Below are positions 34,293 through 43,539 of a stretch of 64,000 bases of DNA, piece by piece; positions within the stretch are counted from its first letter, which is position 1, and each line of letters starts with the position of its first letter. The notes below the pieces were generated by a model, which made no database searches, had not been told where the DNA came from, and saw only the letters and a list, made by a program, of their open reading frames with translations. Location: contig NZ_CP027712.1 in assembly GCF_003945765.1 (NCBI RefSeq), positions 1,798,001-1,862,000 of the forward strand, given 5' to 3'. Origin of the DNA: Pseudomonas chlororaphis subsp. chlororaphis. GTDB taxonomy: Bacteria > Pseudomonadota > Gammaproteobacteria > Pseudomonadales > Pseudomonadaceae. The translations under genes and the position numbers were made by a program.

Positions 34293-34319
34293 TAAAGTTT
34301 TTTGACGCCAGGTCGATAC
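34293..34319 (+). promoter_or_regulatory. Sigma-28-like promoter of fliST
   Basis: TAAA at 34293-34296, a 15-base spacer, then GTCGATAC at 34312-34319 (6 of 8 against GCCGATAA). It lies directly after the fliD terminator and 40 bases before the fliS start, so it gives the chaperone genes their own late promoter. Confidence 0.6.
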
Positions 34320-34358
34320 GCTGGTTATACGAACCCTTGAGTTTTGATGAGGTAGAAC

Positions 34359-34754
34359 ATGAATCCGATGTTAGCCCTTCGGCAATACCAGAAGATTGGT
34401 GCCCAGGCGCAGACTTCCGAGGCCAGCCCCCATCGTCTGGTGCAGATGCTGATGGAAGGCGGCCTGGATCGTATCGCCCAGGCCAAGGGGGCGATGGAGC
34501 GCAAGGATATTCCCAACAAGGGCGTGTTCATCAGCAAGGCCATCGGCATTATTGGCGGCTTGCGTGAAGGGCTCGACCTGGAAAGCTCACCCGACACCCT
34601 GGGCGATCTGGATGGCTTGTACACCTACATGATGACGCGCCTCACCGAGGCGAACATCAAGACCGATCCAAAGATTCTCGACGAGGTCGCCGATCTGCTG
34701 CGCACCGTCAAGGAAGGCTGGGACGCCATCGCTGCGCCGGGTCCGCAGTTCTAA
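34359..34754 (+). CDS. fliS: Flagellin export chaperone FliS
   Basis: 131-residue helical chaperone that binds the flagellin C-terminus before export. It has the FliS features: YQKIGAQAQTSEASPHRLVQ near the N-terminus, MLMEGGLDRIAQAKGAMERK, and IIGGLREGLDLES. The first methionine (MNPMLALRQYQ) agrees with Pseudomonas FliS. It lies 11 bases upstream of the fliT-like gene. Confidence 0.93.
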   Translation: MNPMLALRQYQKIGAQAQTSEASPHRLVQMLMEGGLDRIAQAKGAMERKDIPNKGVFISKAIGIIGGLREGLDLESSPDTLGDLDGLYTYMMTRLTEANIKTDPKILDEVADLLRTVKEGWDAIAAPGPQF

Positions 34755-34764
34755 GGAGATCACC

Positions 34765-35061
34765 ATGAGTCTTGTATTGCAGCGCATCGAAGAAACCCGT
34801 GAAGCACTGGTCGCCGCCCTGGCCGAGCGTAACTGGGAAGCGATCGGTCAGTTGGATCTGGCCTGCCGTTCCTGCATGGAAGACATCTTGAGTGAAGCTC
34901 CGGAAGATGAAGCCGCGTTGCGCGAGAATTTGCAGGAGCTGTTGGGGGTTTATCGGCAGCTTCTTGAAGTGACGACAGGGGAGCGTCAGGCGATAGTCGA
35001 CGAGATGTCGCAGATCCATCAAGCACAGAACGCGGCAAAGGTTTACCATCTGTTCGGTTAA
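34765..35061 (+). CDS. fliT: FliT-like flagellar chaperone
   Basis: 98-residue all-helical protein directly after fliS, the usual place for FliT, the chaperone for the FliD cap. The sequence shows leucine/glutamate-rich amphipathic helices (about 1-35, 45-70, 72-92) and no membrane segment. Sequence conservation in this family is weak, so the name rests mainly on size, helical content and position. AAGGAGA precedes the ATG. Confidence 0.75.
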   Translation: MSLVLQRIEETREALVAALAERNWEAIGQLDLACRSCMEDILSEAPEDEAALRENLQELLGVYRQLLEVTTGERQAIVDEMSQIHQAQNAAKVYHLFG

Positions 35062-35100
35062 TTAACCCCTAAGTTAATCCGAATCCAGTGCGCCATAAAT

Positions 35101-35129
35101 TTGACTGTGCACGCTTTTTTGACTTAACT
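35101..35129 (+). promoter_or_regulatory. Possible sigma-70 promoter of fleQ
   Basis: TTGACT (35101-35106), a 17-base spacer and TTAACT (35124-35129) in the AT-rich 173-base gap upstream of fleQ. fleQ has a sigma-70 promoter in P. aeruginosa. The -10 box is poor, so this is tentative. Confidence 0.35.
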
Positions 35130-35234
35130 AGTGGCTGTTTTCAGATTTCAGACGTCTATCAGGCTCAAAATGCCTACAAGCGTCTAGCTTGCCCTGATTC
35201 CGGGCATTGAGTTGACTAGGGAAGTTGCTATTGC

Positions 35235-36710
35235 ATGTGGCGTGAAACCAAAATTCTGCTGATTGATGACGATAGCGTCCGCCGCCGCGACCTGGCGGTG
35301 ATTTTAAATTTTCTTGGCGAAGAAAATTTACCCTGCGGTAGCCATGATTGGCAGCAGGCTGTCGGCTCATTGTCATCCAGTCGTGAAGTAATCTGTGTCC
35401 TCATCGGGACTGTAAATGCTCCTGGTGCACTTTTGGGCCTGTTAAAGACACTCTCAACCTGGGATGAGTTCCTTCCAGTTTTGTTAATGGGCGATAATTC
35501 TTCCATTGACTTGCCGGAAGACCAGCGTCGTCGAGTGCTTTCCACCCTGGAAATGCCACCCAGCTACAGCAAGTTGCTCGATTCCCTGCATCGCGCCCAG
35601 GTCTATCGTGAGATGTACGACCAGGCCCGTGAGCGCGGTCGCCATCGCGAACCCAACCTCTTTCGCAGTCTGGTCGGTACCAGCCGGGCGATCCAGCATG
35701 TCCGGCAGATGATGCAGCAAGTGGCCGATACCGACGCCAGCGTGCTGATCCTCGGCGAGTCCGGGACTGGCAAGGAAGTGGTGGCGCGTAACCTGCACTA
35801 TCACTCCAAACGTCGCGAAGCGCCGTTCGTGCCCGTCAACTGTGGTGCGATTCCGGCAGAGTTGCTGGAGAGCGAACTGTTCGGCCATGAGAAGGGCGCC
35901 TTCACCGGGGCCATCACCAGCCGTGCCGGGCGTTTCGAGCTGGCCAACGGCGGCACCCTGTTCCTCGACGAAATCGGCGATATGCCGTTGCCGATGCAGG
36001 TCAAGCTGTTGCGCGTGCTGCAGGAGCGTACCTTCGAGCGCGTGGGTAGCAACAAGACCCAGAGCGTCGACGTGCGGATCATCGCCGCGACTCACAAGAA
36101 CCTCGAGAGCATGATCGAGGTCGGCAGTTTCCGCGAAGACCTGTACTACCGCCTGAACGTGTTCCCGATCGAGATGGCGCCGCTGCGTGAGCGGGTGGAA
36201 GACATTCCGCTACTGATGAACGAGCTGATCTCGCGCATGGAGCATGAGAAGCGCGGCTCGATCCGCTTCAACTCCGCAGCGATCATGTCGCTCTGCCGCC
36301 ATGGCTGGCCTGGCAACGTCCGCGAGTTGGCCAACCTGGTGGAGCGCATGGCGATCATGCATCCCTATGGCGTGATCGGCGTGGTCGAGTTGCCGAAGAA
36401 ATTCCGCTATGTCGACGACGAAGACGAGCAGTTGGTGGACAGCCTGCGCAGTGATCTGGAAGAGCGGGTGGCGATCAATGGTCATACGCCGGACTTCGCC
36501 GCCACCGCCATGCTGCCGCCGGAAGGCCTGGACCTGAAGGACTACCTCGGTGGTCTGGAGCAGGGTCTGATCCAGCAGGCGCTCGACGACGCCAATGGCA
36601 TTGTCGCGCGGGCTGCGGAGCGCCTGCGTATTCGCCGCACCACGCTGGTGGAAAAAATGCGCAAGTACGGCATGAGCCGTCGCGAGGGTGATGAACAGGC
36701 GGATGATTGA
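35235..36710 (+). CDS. fleQ: Master flagellar regulator FleQ
   Basis: Sigma-54 enhancer-binding protein and c-di-GMP receptor, 491 residues. The N-terminal receiver-like domain (1-125, [20 protein letters not shown]) lacks the phosphorylatable Asp (ICVLIGTVN at 53-61). The AAA+ domain has [14 protein letters not shown] and [10 protein letters not shown]. The c-di-GMP contact motif LFRS lies at 142-145, as in P. aeruginosa FleQ. The C-terminal Fis-type HTH is [20 protein letters not shown]. It activates early flagellar genes and controls exopolysaccharide genes. The first 250 bases are AT-richer than the rest. Confidence 0.97.
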   Translation: MWRETKILLIDDDSVRRRDLAVILNFLGEENLPCGSHDWQQAVGSLSSSREVICVLIGTVNAPGALLGLLKTLSTWDEFLPVLLMGDNSSIDLPEDQRRRVLSTLEMPPSYSKLLDSLHRAQVYREMYDQARERGRHREPNLFRSLVGTSRAIQHVRQMMQQVADTDASVLILGESGTGKEVVARNLHYHSKRREAPFVPVNCGAIPAELLESELFGHEKGAFTGAITSRAGRFELANGGTLFLDEIGDMPLPMQVKLLRVLQERTFERVGSNKTQSVDVRIIAATHKNLESMIEVGSFREDLYYRLNVFPIEMAPLRERVEDIPLLMNELISRMEHEKRGSIRFNSAAIMSLCRHGWPGNVRELANLVERMAIMHPYGVIGVVELPKKFRYVDDEDEQLVDSLRSDLEERVAINGHTPDFAATAMLPPEGLDLKDYLGGLEQGLIQQALDDANGIVARAAERLRIRRTTLVEKMRKYGMSRREGDEQADD

Positions 36711-36750
36711 CGCCTGTTTTTTAACCTGTTGAAAACAGGGCGGTTTTTTT
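36711..36750 (+). terminator. Terminator after fleQ
   Basis: CGCCTGTTTT (36711-36720) pairs with AAAACAGGGCG (36732-36742) with one bulged base, followed by seven T. It begins immediately after the fleQ stop, so fleQ is a single-gene unit. Confidence 0.85.
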
Positions 36751-36751
36751 C

Positions 36752-36767
36752 CGGCACGGGTATTGCT
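36752..36767 (+). promoter_or_regulatory. Sigma-54 promoter of fleSR
   Basis: CGGCACGGGTATTGCT has GG at 36753-36754 and GC at 36765-36766 with the exact N10 spacing, and matches GGCACG and TTGCT fully. It lies about 55 bases before fleS. FleQ-dependent sigma-54 control of fleSR is established in P. aeruginosa. Confidence 0.85.
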
Positions 36768-36820
36768 AAGTCTCTCTCAACGTTCCGTTTAACTGACGGT
36801 CAGCCACGCGAGAGAGCACG

Positions 36821-38032
36821 ATGCCCCAAGCCGCCCAGATGTCTCCTGTTCCTGAAAGCCAGGGGCAAACGTCGTCCGTAGAGCAGGCAAGCCGGCTTGG
36901 CCTTGAGCAGGCGTTCGCCTTGTTCAACCAGATGTCGAGCCAGCTTACCGACTCCTACAGCATGCTTGAGGCTCGGGTGACCGAGCTCAAGGGCGAACTG
37001 GCCGTGGTCAGCGCCCAGCGCATGCAGGAGCTGGCGGAAAAAGAGCGTCTGGCCAACCGTCTGCAAAACCTCCTCGATCTGCTGCCTGGCGGCGTCATTG
37101 TCATCGACGCCCAGGGCATTGTCCGCGAAGCCAACCCTGCCGCCTGCGACCTGCTGGGCCTGCCTCTCGAGGGCGAGCTCTGGCGGCATGTCATCGCCCG
37201 TTGTTTCGCGCCACGGGAAGACGACGGCCATGAGATTTCGTTGAAGGATGGGCGGCGGCTGTCGATCTCCACCCGTTCGCTGGATGCCGAACCGGGCCAA
37301 TTGGTGCTGCTCAACGACCTGACTGAAACCCGTCACCTGCAAGATCAGCTGGCCCGCCATGAGCGCCTGTCGTCCCTGGGGCGCATGGTGGCGTCCCTGG
37401 CGCATCAGATTCGTACGCCATTGTCCGCCGCGCTGCTGTATGCCAGTCACCTGACCGAGCAGGAGCTGCCTGTCGCCACCCAGCAGCGCTTTGCCGGGCG
37501 GCTGAAGGAGCGGTTGCATGAGCTGGAGCATCAGGTCCGCGACATGCTGGTGTTTGCCCGGGGCGAGTTGCCGCTGACCGATCGCGTGACGCCCAAGGCG
37601 CTATTGCAGTCGCTGCAGGCGGCGGCCCTGACCCATGTGCAGGACGTGCCCGTGCGCTGGCAGTGCGACAGTCCTGCGGGTGAGTTGCTGTGCAACCGCG
37701 ACACGCTGGTGGGGGCGGTGCTCAACCTGATCGAGAACGCCATCCAGGCCAGTGCCGGCCAGGTGCGCCTGAAAGTCCATCTTTATACCCGTGGCAACAA
37801 CTTGCGGTTGTGCGTCAGCGATAGCGGCAGCGGTATCGAGGCTGCGGTACTGGCGCGTTTGGGTGAACCGTTTTTTACCACCAAGACCACGGGAACTGGC
37901 CTGGGGCTGACAGTCGTCAAGGCGGTGGCGCGTGCCCACCAGGGAGAATTGCTGCTGCGTTCGCGTCCTGGGCGCGGTACATGTGCGCTGGTGGTTCTGC
38001 CACTGTTCTGCGGCGCTCAAGGAGTGGAGTGA
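36821..38032 (+). CDS. fleS: Sensor histidine kinase FleS
   Basis: Soluble kinase of 403 residues with no membrane segments. An N-terminal coiled coil (about 35-85) is followed by a PAS domain (about 85-170, LLPGGVIVIDAQGIVREANP), the dimerisation/phosphoacceptor domain with His195 (SLAHQIRTP) and an HATPase domain (NLIENAIQAS; SDSGSGIE; TGLGLTVVK). It phosphorylates FleR, whose gene follows after five bases. It drives class III genes such as flgFGHIJKL and fliK. Confidence 0.95.
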   Translation: MPQAAQMSPVPESQGQTSSVEQASRLGLEQAFALFNQMSSQLTDSYSMLEARVTELKGELAVVSAQRMQELAEKERLANRLQNLLDLLPGGVIVIDAQGIVREANPAACDLLGLPLEGELWRHVIARCFAPREDDGHEISLKDGRRLSISTRSLDAEPGQLVLLNDLTETRHLQDQLARHERLSSLGRMVASLAHQIRTPLSAALLYASHLTEQELPVATQQRFAGRLKERLHELEHQVRDMLVFARGELPLTDRVTPKALLQSLQAAALTHVQDVPVRWQCDSPAGELLCNRDTLVGAVLNLIENAIQASAGQVRLKVHLYTRGNNLRLCVSDSGSGIEAAVLARLGEPFFTTKTTGTGLGLTVVKAVARAHQGELLLRSRPGRGTCALVVLPLFCGAQGVE

Positions 38033-38037
38033 AGGTA

Positions 38038-39447
38038 ATGGCAATCAAGGTTCTACTGGTTGAAGACGATCGCGCCCTGCGCGAAGCCCTGGCGGATACA
38101 CTGCTGTTGGCCGGTCATGACTACAAGGCGGTCGGCAGTGCGGAGGAAGCGCTGGAGGCGGTGTCTGGCGAGTCGTTCAGCCTGGTGGTCAGCGACGTCA
38201 ACATGCCGGGCATGGACGGTCATCAGTTGCTGGGCCTGCTGCGTGCGCGCCAGCCGCAATTGCCGGTATTGCTGATGACCGCCCATGGCGCGGTCGAGCG
38301 TGCGGTCGAGGCCATGCGTCAAGGCGCCGCCGACTACCTGGTCAAGCCCTTCGAGCCCAAGGCCTTGCTGGATCTGGTGGCGCGACATGCCCTGGGTTGC
38401 CTTGGGGCTACCGAGGGCGAAGGGCCGGTGGCATTCGAGCCGGCCAGCGCTCAACTGCTCGAGCTGGCGGCGCGGGTCGCTCGCAGCGATTCCACCGTGT
38501 TGATCTCGGGTGAGTCCGGCACCGGCAAAGAGGTGTTGGCGCGCTACATTCACCAGCAGTCCCATCGCTCCAGCCAGCCCTTTATCGCCATCAACTGCGC
38601 GGCGATTCCGGACAACATGCTCGAAGCCACGCTGTTCGGTCACGAGAAGGGCGCCTTTACCGGCGCCATCGCCGCCCAGCCCGGCAAGTTCGAACAGGCC
38701 GATGGCGGTACCCTGCTGCTGGACGAGATTTCCGAAATGCCCCTGGCCCTGCAGGCCAAGCTGTTGCGGGTGCTGCAGGAACGCGAAGTCGAGCGGGTAG
38801 GGGCGCGCAAGCCCATCGCCCTGGATATCCGGGTGGTGGCGACCACCAACCGCGACCTGGCCGGCGAAGTGGCGGCGGGGCGGTTCCGGGAAGACCTTTA
38901 CTATCGGCTGTCGGTATTCCCGCTGGCCTGGCGCCCGCTGCGCGAGCGTACCGCCGATATCCTGCCGCTGGCCGAGCGTCTGCTGGCCAAACACGTCAAT
39001 AAAATGAAACACGCTGCCGCGCGGCTGTCGGCCGAAGCGCAGGCGTGCCTGCTCGGTTATCCATGGCCGGGCAACGTGCGCGAACTGGACAACGCCATCC
39101 AGCGCGCGCTGATCCTGCAGCAGGGCGGCCTGATCCAGCCGGAAGATTTCTGCCTGGGCGGACCGCTGGCCTGTGCGCCGCTGCCTGCCATGGCGCCCGC
39201 CGCGGTGGCGACGGTGCGCAGTGCGCCGGTGGAGGCCGAGGTGCCGCCAGCCGAGTCGGCGGGGGCCTTGGGTGACGATCTGCGGCGTCGGGAGTTCCAG
39301 ATGATCATCGACACCTTGCGCACCGAGCGTGGCCGACGCAAGGAGGCGGCCGAGCGCCTGGGTATCAGCCCGCGAACCTTGCGCTACAAGTTAGCGCAAA
39401 TGCGCGATGCCGGAATGGATGTCGAGGCGTATCTGTTTGCAACATGA
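38038..39447 (+). CDS. fleR: Sigma-54 response regulator FleR
   Basis: 469-residue NtrC-family regulator: receiver domain with phosphoacceptor Asp53 (VVSDVNMPGMDG), AAA+ domain with [14 protein letters not shown] and LLLDEISEMP, a Pro/Ala-rich linker, then a Fis-type HTH (KEAAERLGISPRTLRYKLAQ). The ATG at 38038 follows GTGAAGG and gives the standard receiver start MAIKVLLVEDD. Earlier in-frame starts fall inside fleS. Confidence 0.96.
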   Translation: MAIKVLLVEDDRALREALADTLLLAGHDYKAVGSAEEALEAVSGESFSLVVSDVNMPGMDGHQLLGLLRARQPQLPVLLMTAHGAVERAVEAMRQGAADYLVKPFEPKALLDLVARHALGCLGATEGEGPVAFEPASAQLLELAARVARSDSTVLISGESGTGKEVLARYIHQQSHRSSQPFIAINCAAIPDNMLEATLFGHEKGAFTGAIAAQPGKFEQADGGTLLLDEISEMPLALQAKLLRVLQEREVERVGARKPIALDIRVVATTNRDLAGEVAAGRFREDLYYRLSVFPLAWRPLRERTADILPLAERLLAKHVNKMKHAAARLSAEAQACLLGYPWPGNVRELDNAIQRALILQQGGLIQPEDFCLGGPLACAPLPAMAPAAVATVRSAPVEAEVPPAESAGALGDDLRRREFQMIIDTLRTERGRRKEAAERLGISPRTLRYKLAQMRDAGMDVEAYLFAT

Positions 39448-39498
39448 GTCGTTTAAGGCTGAAGCCATGCAGGCTTTTGTTCGGTGTCGCCGCGGAGC

Positions 39499-39514
39499 TG
39501 GCACCCTTGTTGCT
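39499..39514 (+). promoter_or_regulatory. Sigma-54 promoter of the fliE operon
   Basis: TGGCACCCTTGTTGCT has GG at 39500-39501 and GC at 39512-39513 with N10 spacing, and TGGCAC plus TTGCT conserved. It lies about 62 bases before fliE. fliEFGHIJ is a FleQ-dependent unit in P. aeruginosa. Confidence 0.85.
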
Positions 39515-39575
39515 AACACCTCACTAACCGCTGCGTGAGTGTCAAAAAATTGCGGGTCGTCGGAGAGAGTAGACC

Positions 39576-39902
39576 ATGAGCCAAGGTATTGAATTTAATC
39601 GGTTGATGTTGGACATGCGGGCCATGCAAATGGACGCCATGGCCCAGCCAAAATCGGCCGCGGTGCCGCAGGTGAGCGGCAGCAGTTTTTCCGACATGCT
39701 TGGGCAGGCGGTGAACAAGGTCAACGACACTCAGCAGGCGTCCAGCCAGCTGGCCAGTGCCTTCGAGATCGGCAAGAGCGGTGTCGACCTGACCGACGTG
39801 ATGATTTCCTCGCAGAAGGCCAGTGTGTCCTTCCAGGCGTTGACCCAGGTGCGCAACAAGCTGGTTCAGGCGTACCAAGACATCATGCAGATGCCGGTTT
39901 AA
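39576..39902 (+). CDS. fliE: Flagellar hook-basal body protein FliE
   Basis: Rod adapter protein joining the MS ring to the rod, 108 residues. The C-terminal half is conserved ([55 protein letters not shown]). The N-terminal 35 residues are variable and methionine-rich. It is the first gene of the fliEFGHIJ unit. Confidence 0.95.
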   Translation: MSQGIEFNRLMLDMRAMQMDAMAQPKSAAVPQVSGSSFSDMLGQAVNKVNDTQQASSQLASAFEIGKSGVDLTDVMISSQKASVSFQALTQVRNKLVQAYQDIMQMPV

Positions 39903-39917
39903 GGACGAGATTGAGTC

Positions 39918-41705
39918 ATGGCAGAAGCAGTCGCCGATAACGTACCGGCCAAGGCCACTCCGACAGAAGGCAAGCCGCCGCTGTTCGGGTTGTCCTTTCT
40001 GGAAAACCTCTCCGAGATGACCATGTTGCGTCAGGTTGGCCTCATGGTCGGTCTGGCTGCCAGCGTGGCGATTGGTTTTGCCGTGGTGTTGTGGTCCCAG
40101 CAACCCGATTACCGTCCGTTGTACGGCAGCCTTGCCGGCATGGACGCCAAGCAGGTCATGGACACCCTGGCCTCCGCCGACATTCCCTACACCGTCGAAC
40201 CCAACTCCGGTGCCTTGCTGGTCAAGGCAGACGACCTGTCGCGCGCGCGCCTCAAGCTGGCGGCTGCCGGTGTGGCCCCGGGGGACGGCAATATCGGTTT
40301 CGAGATTCTCGATAAAGAGCAGGGCCTGGGCACCAGCCAGTTCATGGAGGCGACCCGTTACCGTCGTGGCCTGGAAGGCGAGCTGGCACGGACCATTTCC
40401 AGCCTGAACAACGTCAAGGGCGCACGCGTGCACCTGGCGATTCCGAAAAGCTCGGTGTTCGTGCGCGACGAGCGCAAGCCCAGCGCTTCGGTATTGGTCG
40501 AGCTGTATTCCGGCCGTTCGCTGGAGCCGGGCCAGGTGGTAGCCATCGTCAATCTGGTGGCGACTAGCGTTCCCGAGCTGAGCAAGTCGCAGATCACCGT
40601 GGTCGACCAGAAGGGTAACCTGCTCTCCGACCAGGCGGAAAACTCCGAACTGACCATGGCCGGCAAGCAATTCGACTACAGCCGCCGCATGGAAAGCATG
40701 CTGACCCAGCGTGTGCACAACATCCTGCAGCCGATCCTCGGCAACGATCGCTACAAGGCTGAAGTGTCCGCCGATGTGGACTTCAGCGCCGTCGAGTCGA
40801 CCTCCGAACAGTTCAACCCGGACCAGCCGGCCTTGCGCAGCGAGCAGTCGGTCAACGAACAACGCTCCAGCAGCCTGGGCCCGCAAGGTGTTCCTGGCGC
40901 CCTGAGCAACCAGCCTCCATCGCCGGCCAGCGCACCGCAGACCACCGGTGGCGCCACCGCTGCCGCCGGCATGGTGCAGCCAGGCCAGCCGCTGCTGGAC
41001 GCCAACGGCCAGCAGATCATGGATCCGGCCACTGGCCAGCCGATGCTGGCGCCGTACCCGAACGACAAGCGTCAACAATCCACCAAGAACTTCGAACTGG
41101 ATCGCTCCATCAGCCACACCAAGCAACAGCAGGGGCGTCTGAACCGGCTGTCGGTGGCGGTGGTGGTGGACGATCAGGTCAAGGTCAATCCGGCCAACGG
41201 CGAAACCAGCCGTGCGCCGTGGAGCGCCGACGAATTGGCGCGCTTTACCCGCCTGGTGCAGGACGCCGTGGGCTTCGACGCCAGCCGTGGCGACAGCGTC
41301 AGCGTGATCAACGTGCCGTTCTCGGCCGATCGCGGCGAGGTGATCGCCGACATTCCGTTCTACTCGCAGCCCTGGTTCTGGGACATCGTGAAGCAGGTCC
41401 TAGGCGTGCTGTTTATCCTGGTCCTGGTGTTCGGCGTGCTGCGTCCGGTGCTCAACAACATCACCGGTGGCGGCAAGGGCAAGCAACTGGCGGGTCTGGG
41501 CAGCGATGTCGAACTCGGTGGCATGGGCGGCCTGGATGGCGAGCTGGCCAACGATCGCGTCAGCCTCGGCGGCCCGCAAAGCATCCTGCTGCCTAGCCCG
41601 AGCGAAGGCTATGACGCACAGTTGAACGCAATCAAGAGTCTGGTGGCAGAAGACCCGGGTCGAGTGGCCCAGGTCGTGAAAGAGTGGATTAACGCAGATG
41701 AGTGA
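39918..41705 (+). CDS. fliF: Flagellar MS-ring protein FliF
   Basis: 595-residue inner-membrane ring protein with one N-terminal membrane segment (about 40-60, VGLMVGLAASVAIGFAVVLW) and one near residue 490 (VLGVLFILVLVFGVL). The periplasmic ring-building domains carry YRPLYGSLAGMDAKQVMDTL. The cytoplasmic C-terminus (LLPSPSEGYDAQLNAIKSLV, then EDPGRVAQVVKEWI) binds FliG. It overlaps fliG by eight bases. Confidence 0.97.
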   Translation: MAEAVADNVPAKATPTEGKPPLFGLSFLENLSEMTMLRQVGLMVGLAASVAIGFAVVLWSQQPDYRPLYGSLAGMDAKQVMDTLASADIPYTVEPNSGALLVKADDLSRARLKLAAAGVAPGDGNIGFEILDKEQGLGTSQFMEATRYRRGLEGELARTISSLNNVKGARVHLAIPKSSVFVRDERKPSASVLVELYSGRSLEPGQVVAIVNLVATSVPELSKSQITVVDQKGNLLSDQAENSELTMAGKQFDYSRRMESMLTQRVHNILQPILGNDRYKAEVSADVDFSAVESTSEQFNPDQPALRSEQSVNEQRSSSLGPQGVPGALSNQPPSPASAPQTTGGATAAAGMVQPGQPLLDANGQQIMDPATGQPMLAPYPNDKRQQSTKNFELDRSISHTKQQQGRLNRLSVAVVVDDQVKVNPANGETSRAPWSADELARFTRLVQDAVGFDASRGDSVSVINVPFSADRGEVIADIPFYSQPWFWDIVKQVLGVLFILVLVFGVLRPVLNNITGGGKGKQLAGLGSDVELGGMGGLDGELANDRVSLGGPQSILLPSPSEGYDAQLNAIKSLVAEDPGRVAQVVKEWINADE

Positions 41706-42717
41706 TAACCGAGCCGCTACCGCCAAACTGACCCGGGTCGACAAGGCCGCGATTCTGCTGCTGTCCCTGGGTTCCACCGACGCCGCGCAGGTGCTGCGCC
41801 ACATGGGCCCCAAAGAAGTCCAGCGAGTGGGCGTGGCCATGGCGCAGATGGGCAACGTGCATCGCGAGCAGGTCGAGCAGGTGATGAGCGAGTTCGTCGA
41901 CATCGTCGGCGATCAGACCAGCCTGGGCGTGGGCTCCGACGACTATGTGCGCAAGATGCTCACCCAGGCCCTGGGCGAGGACAAGGCCAACGGCCTGATC
42001 GACCGCATCCTGCTGGGCGGCAACACCAGCGGCCTGGACAGCCTGAAGTGGATGGAACCGCGCGCCGTGGCGGACGTGATCCGTTACGAGCACCCGCAGA
42101 TCCAGGCGATCGTGGTGGCCTACCTCGATCCGGACCAGGCGGGCGAAGTGCTTGGTAACTTCGACCACAAGGCGCGCCTGGACATCATCCTGCGGGTTTC
42201 CTCGCTCAATACCGTGCAGCCGGCCGCCCTGAAAGAACTCAACCAGATTCTCGAGAAGCAGTTCGCCGGTAACTCCAACGCCTCGCGTACCACCCTGGGT
42301 GGTATCAAGCGCGCTGCCGACATCATGAACTTCCTCGACAGCTCGATCGAAGGCCAGCTGATGGACTCGATCCGCGAAGTCGACGAAGACCTGTCCGGCC
42401 AGATCGAAGACCTCATGTTCGTGTTCAACAACCTCGCCGATGTCGACGACCGCGGCATCCAGGCGTTGCTGCGCGAAGTGTCTTCCGACGTGCTGGTCCT
42501 GGCCCTCAAGGGGTCGGACGAAGGCGTCAAGGAAAAGATCTTCAAGAACATGTCCAAGCGGGCTGCCGAACTGCTGCGCGACGACCTCGAGGCCAAGGGC
42601 CCGGTGCGCGTCAGCGATGTGGAAACCGCGCAGAAGGAAATCCTCACCATTGCCCGCCGTATGGCCGAAGCCGGAGAAATCGTTCTCGGCGGGAAGGGCG
42701 GCGAAGAAATGATCTAA
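41698..42717 (+). CDS. fliG: Flagellar motor switch protein FliG
   Basis: 339-residue rotor protein that transmits torque. The N-terminal FliF-binding domain starts LTRVDKAAILLLSLGSTDAA. The middle domain has the EHPQ motif (RYEHPQIQAIVVAYL). The C-terminal domain carries the charged torque helix (SDEGVKEKIFKNMSKRAAEL, then LRDDLEAKGPVRVSDVE). It overlaps the end of fliF, so the two are probably made in fixed ratio. Confidence 0.97.
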   Translation: MSDNRAATAKLTRVDKAAILLLSLGSTDAAQVLRHMGPKEVQRVGVAMAQMGNVHREQVEQVMSEFVDIVGDQTSLGVGSDDYVRKMLTQALGEDKANGLIDRILLGGNTSGLDSLKWMEPRAVADVIRYEHPQIQAIVVAYLDPDQAGEVLGNFDHKARLDIILRVSSLNTVQPAALKELNQILEKQFAGNSNASRTTLGGIKRAADIMNFLDSSIEGQLMDSIREVDEDLSGQIEDLMFVFNNLADVDDRGIQALLREVSSDVLVLALKGSDEGVKEKIFKNMSKRAAELLRDDLEAKGPVRVSDVETAQKEILTIARRMAEAGEIVLGGKGGEEMI

Positions 42718-42726
42718 GGTCGCGTT

Positions 42727-43539
42727 ATGTCGTCCAGCAGTGATGAATCCCACAGCGACCTGATTCGCGCTCGGGACGTCGGTGGTTTCGACGTCTGGGC
42801 GCTGCCCAGTTTCGACCCCCATGTACCCGAGCCCGAGCCGGAACCGGTGGAAGAGCCGCCGGCGCAGATCGAGGAAGTGCCGCTGGAAGAAGTCCAGCCA
42901 CTGACCCTCGAAGAACTCGAGAGCATTCGCCAGGAAGCCTATAACGAAGGCTTCGCCACGGGCGAAAAGGAAGGTTTCCACAGCACCACGCTGAAGGTCC
43001 GCCAGGAAGCCGAAGTGGCCCTGGGCGCCAAGCTGGAGGCGCTGGAAACGCTGATGGGCAATCTGTTCGACCCCATCGCCGAGCAGGACACACAGATTGA
43101 AAAGGCCCTGGTCAACCTGGTGCAGCACATGACGCGCCAGGTGATCCAGCGCGAGCTGGCCATCGACTCCAGCCAGATCGAGCATGTCATGCGCGAAGCC
43201 CTCAAGTTGCTGCCGCTGGGTGTGGGCAATGTGCGCCTGTACATCAATCCACAGGATTTCGCCCAGGTCAAAAGCCTGCGCGAGCGCCATGAGGAAAGCT
43301 GGCGCATCGTCGAGGACGAAGCCATGTTGCCGGGCGGCTGCCGGGTCGAGACCGAGCACAGCCGGATCGACGCGACCATGGAAACCCGGATCGCCAAGAT
43401 CATGGACAAGCTGTCCGACCAGCTTCATGAGCAGGCTTTGCATCCCGCCGGATCGGACTTGAGCGTCGAGCTGGGGGCCGCCACCGACAAGCCCGCCGCG
43501 GATGTCGACCCCGCGCAGGACCCCGCCGATGCGCCTTGA
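42727..43539 (+). CDS. fliH: Flagellar export regulator FliH
   Basis: 270-residue stator-like partner of the FliI ATPase. The N-terminal half is acidic and Pro/Glu-rich. The middle is a coiled coil (about 60-130, [20 protein letters not shown]). The C-terminal FliH/YscL domain follows ([40 protein letters not shown]). It overlaps the start of fliI by 11 bases. Confidence 0.93.
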   Translation: MSSSSDESHSDLIRARDVGGFDVWALPSFDPHVPEPEPEPVEEPPAQIEEVPLEEVQPLTLEELESIRQEAYNEGFATGEKEGFHSTTLKVRQEAEVALGAKLEALETLMGNLFDPIAEQDTQIEKALVNLVQHMTRQVIQRELAIDSSQIEHVMREALKLLPLGVGNVRLYINPQDFAQVKSLRERHEESWRIVEDEAMLPGGCRVETEHSRIDATMETRIAKIMDKLSDQLHEQALHPAGSDLSVELGAATDKPAADVDPAQDPADAP

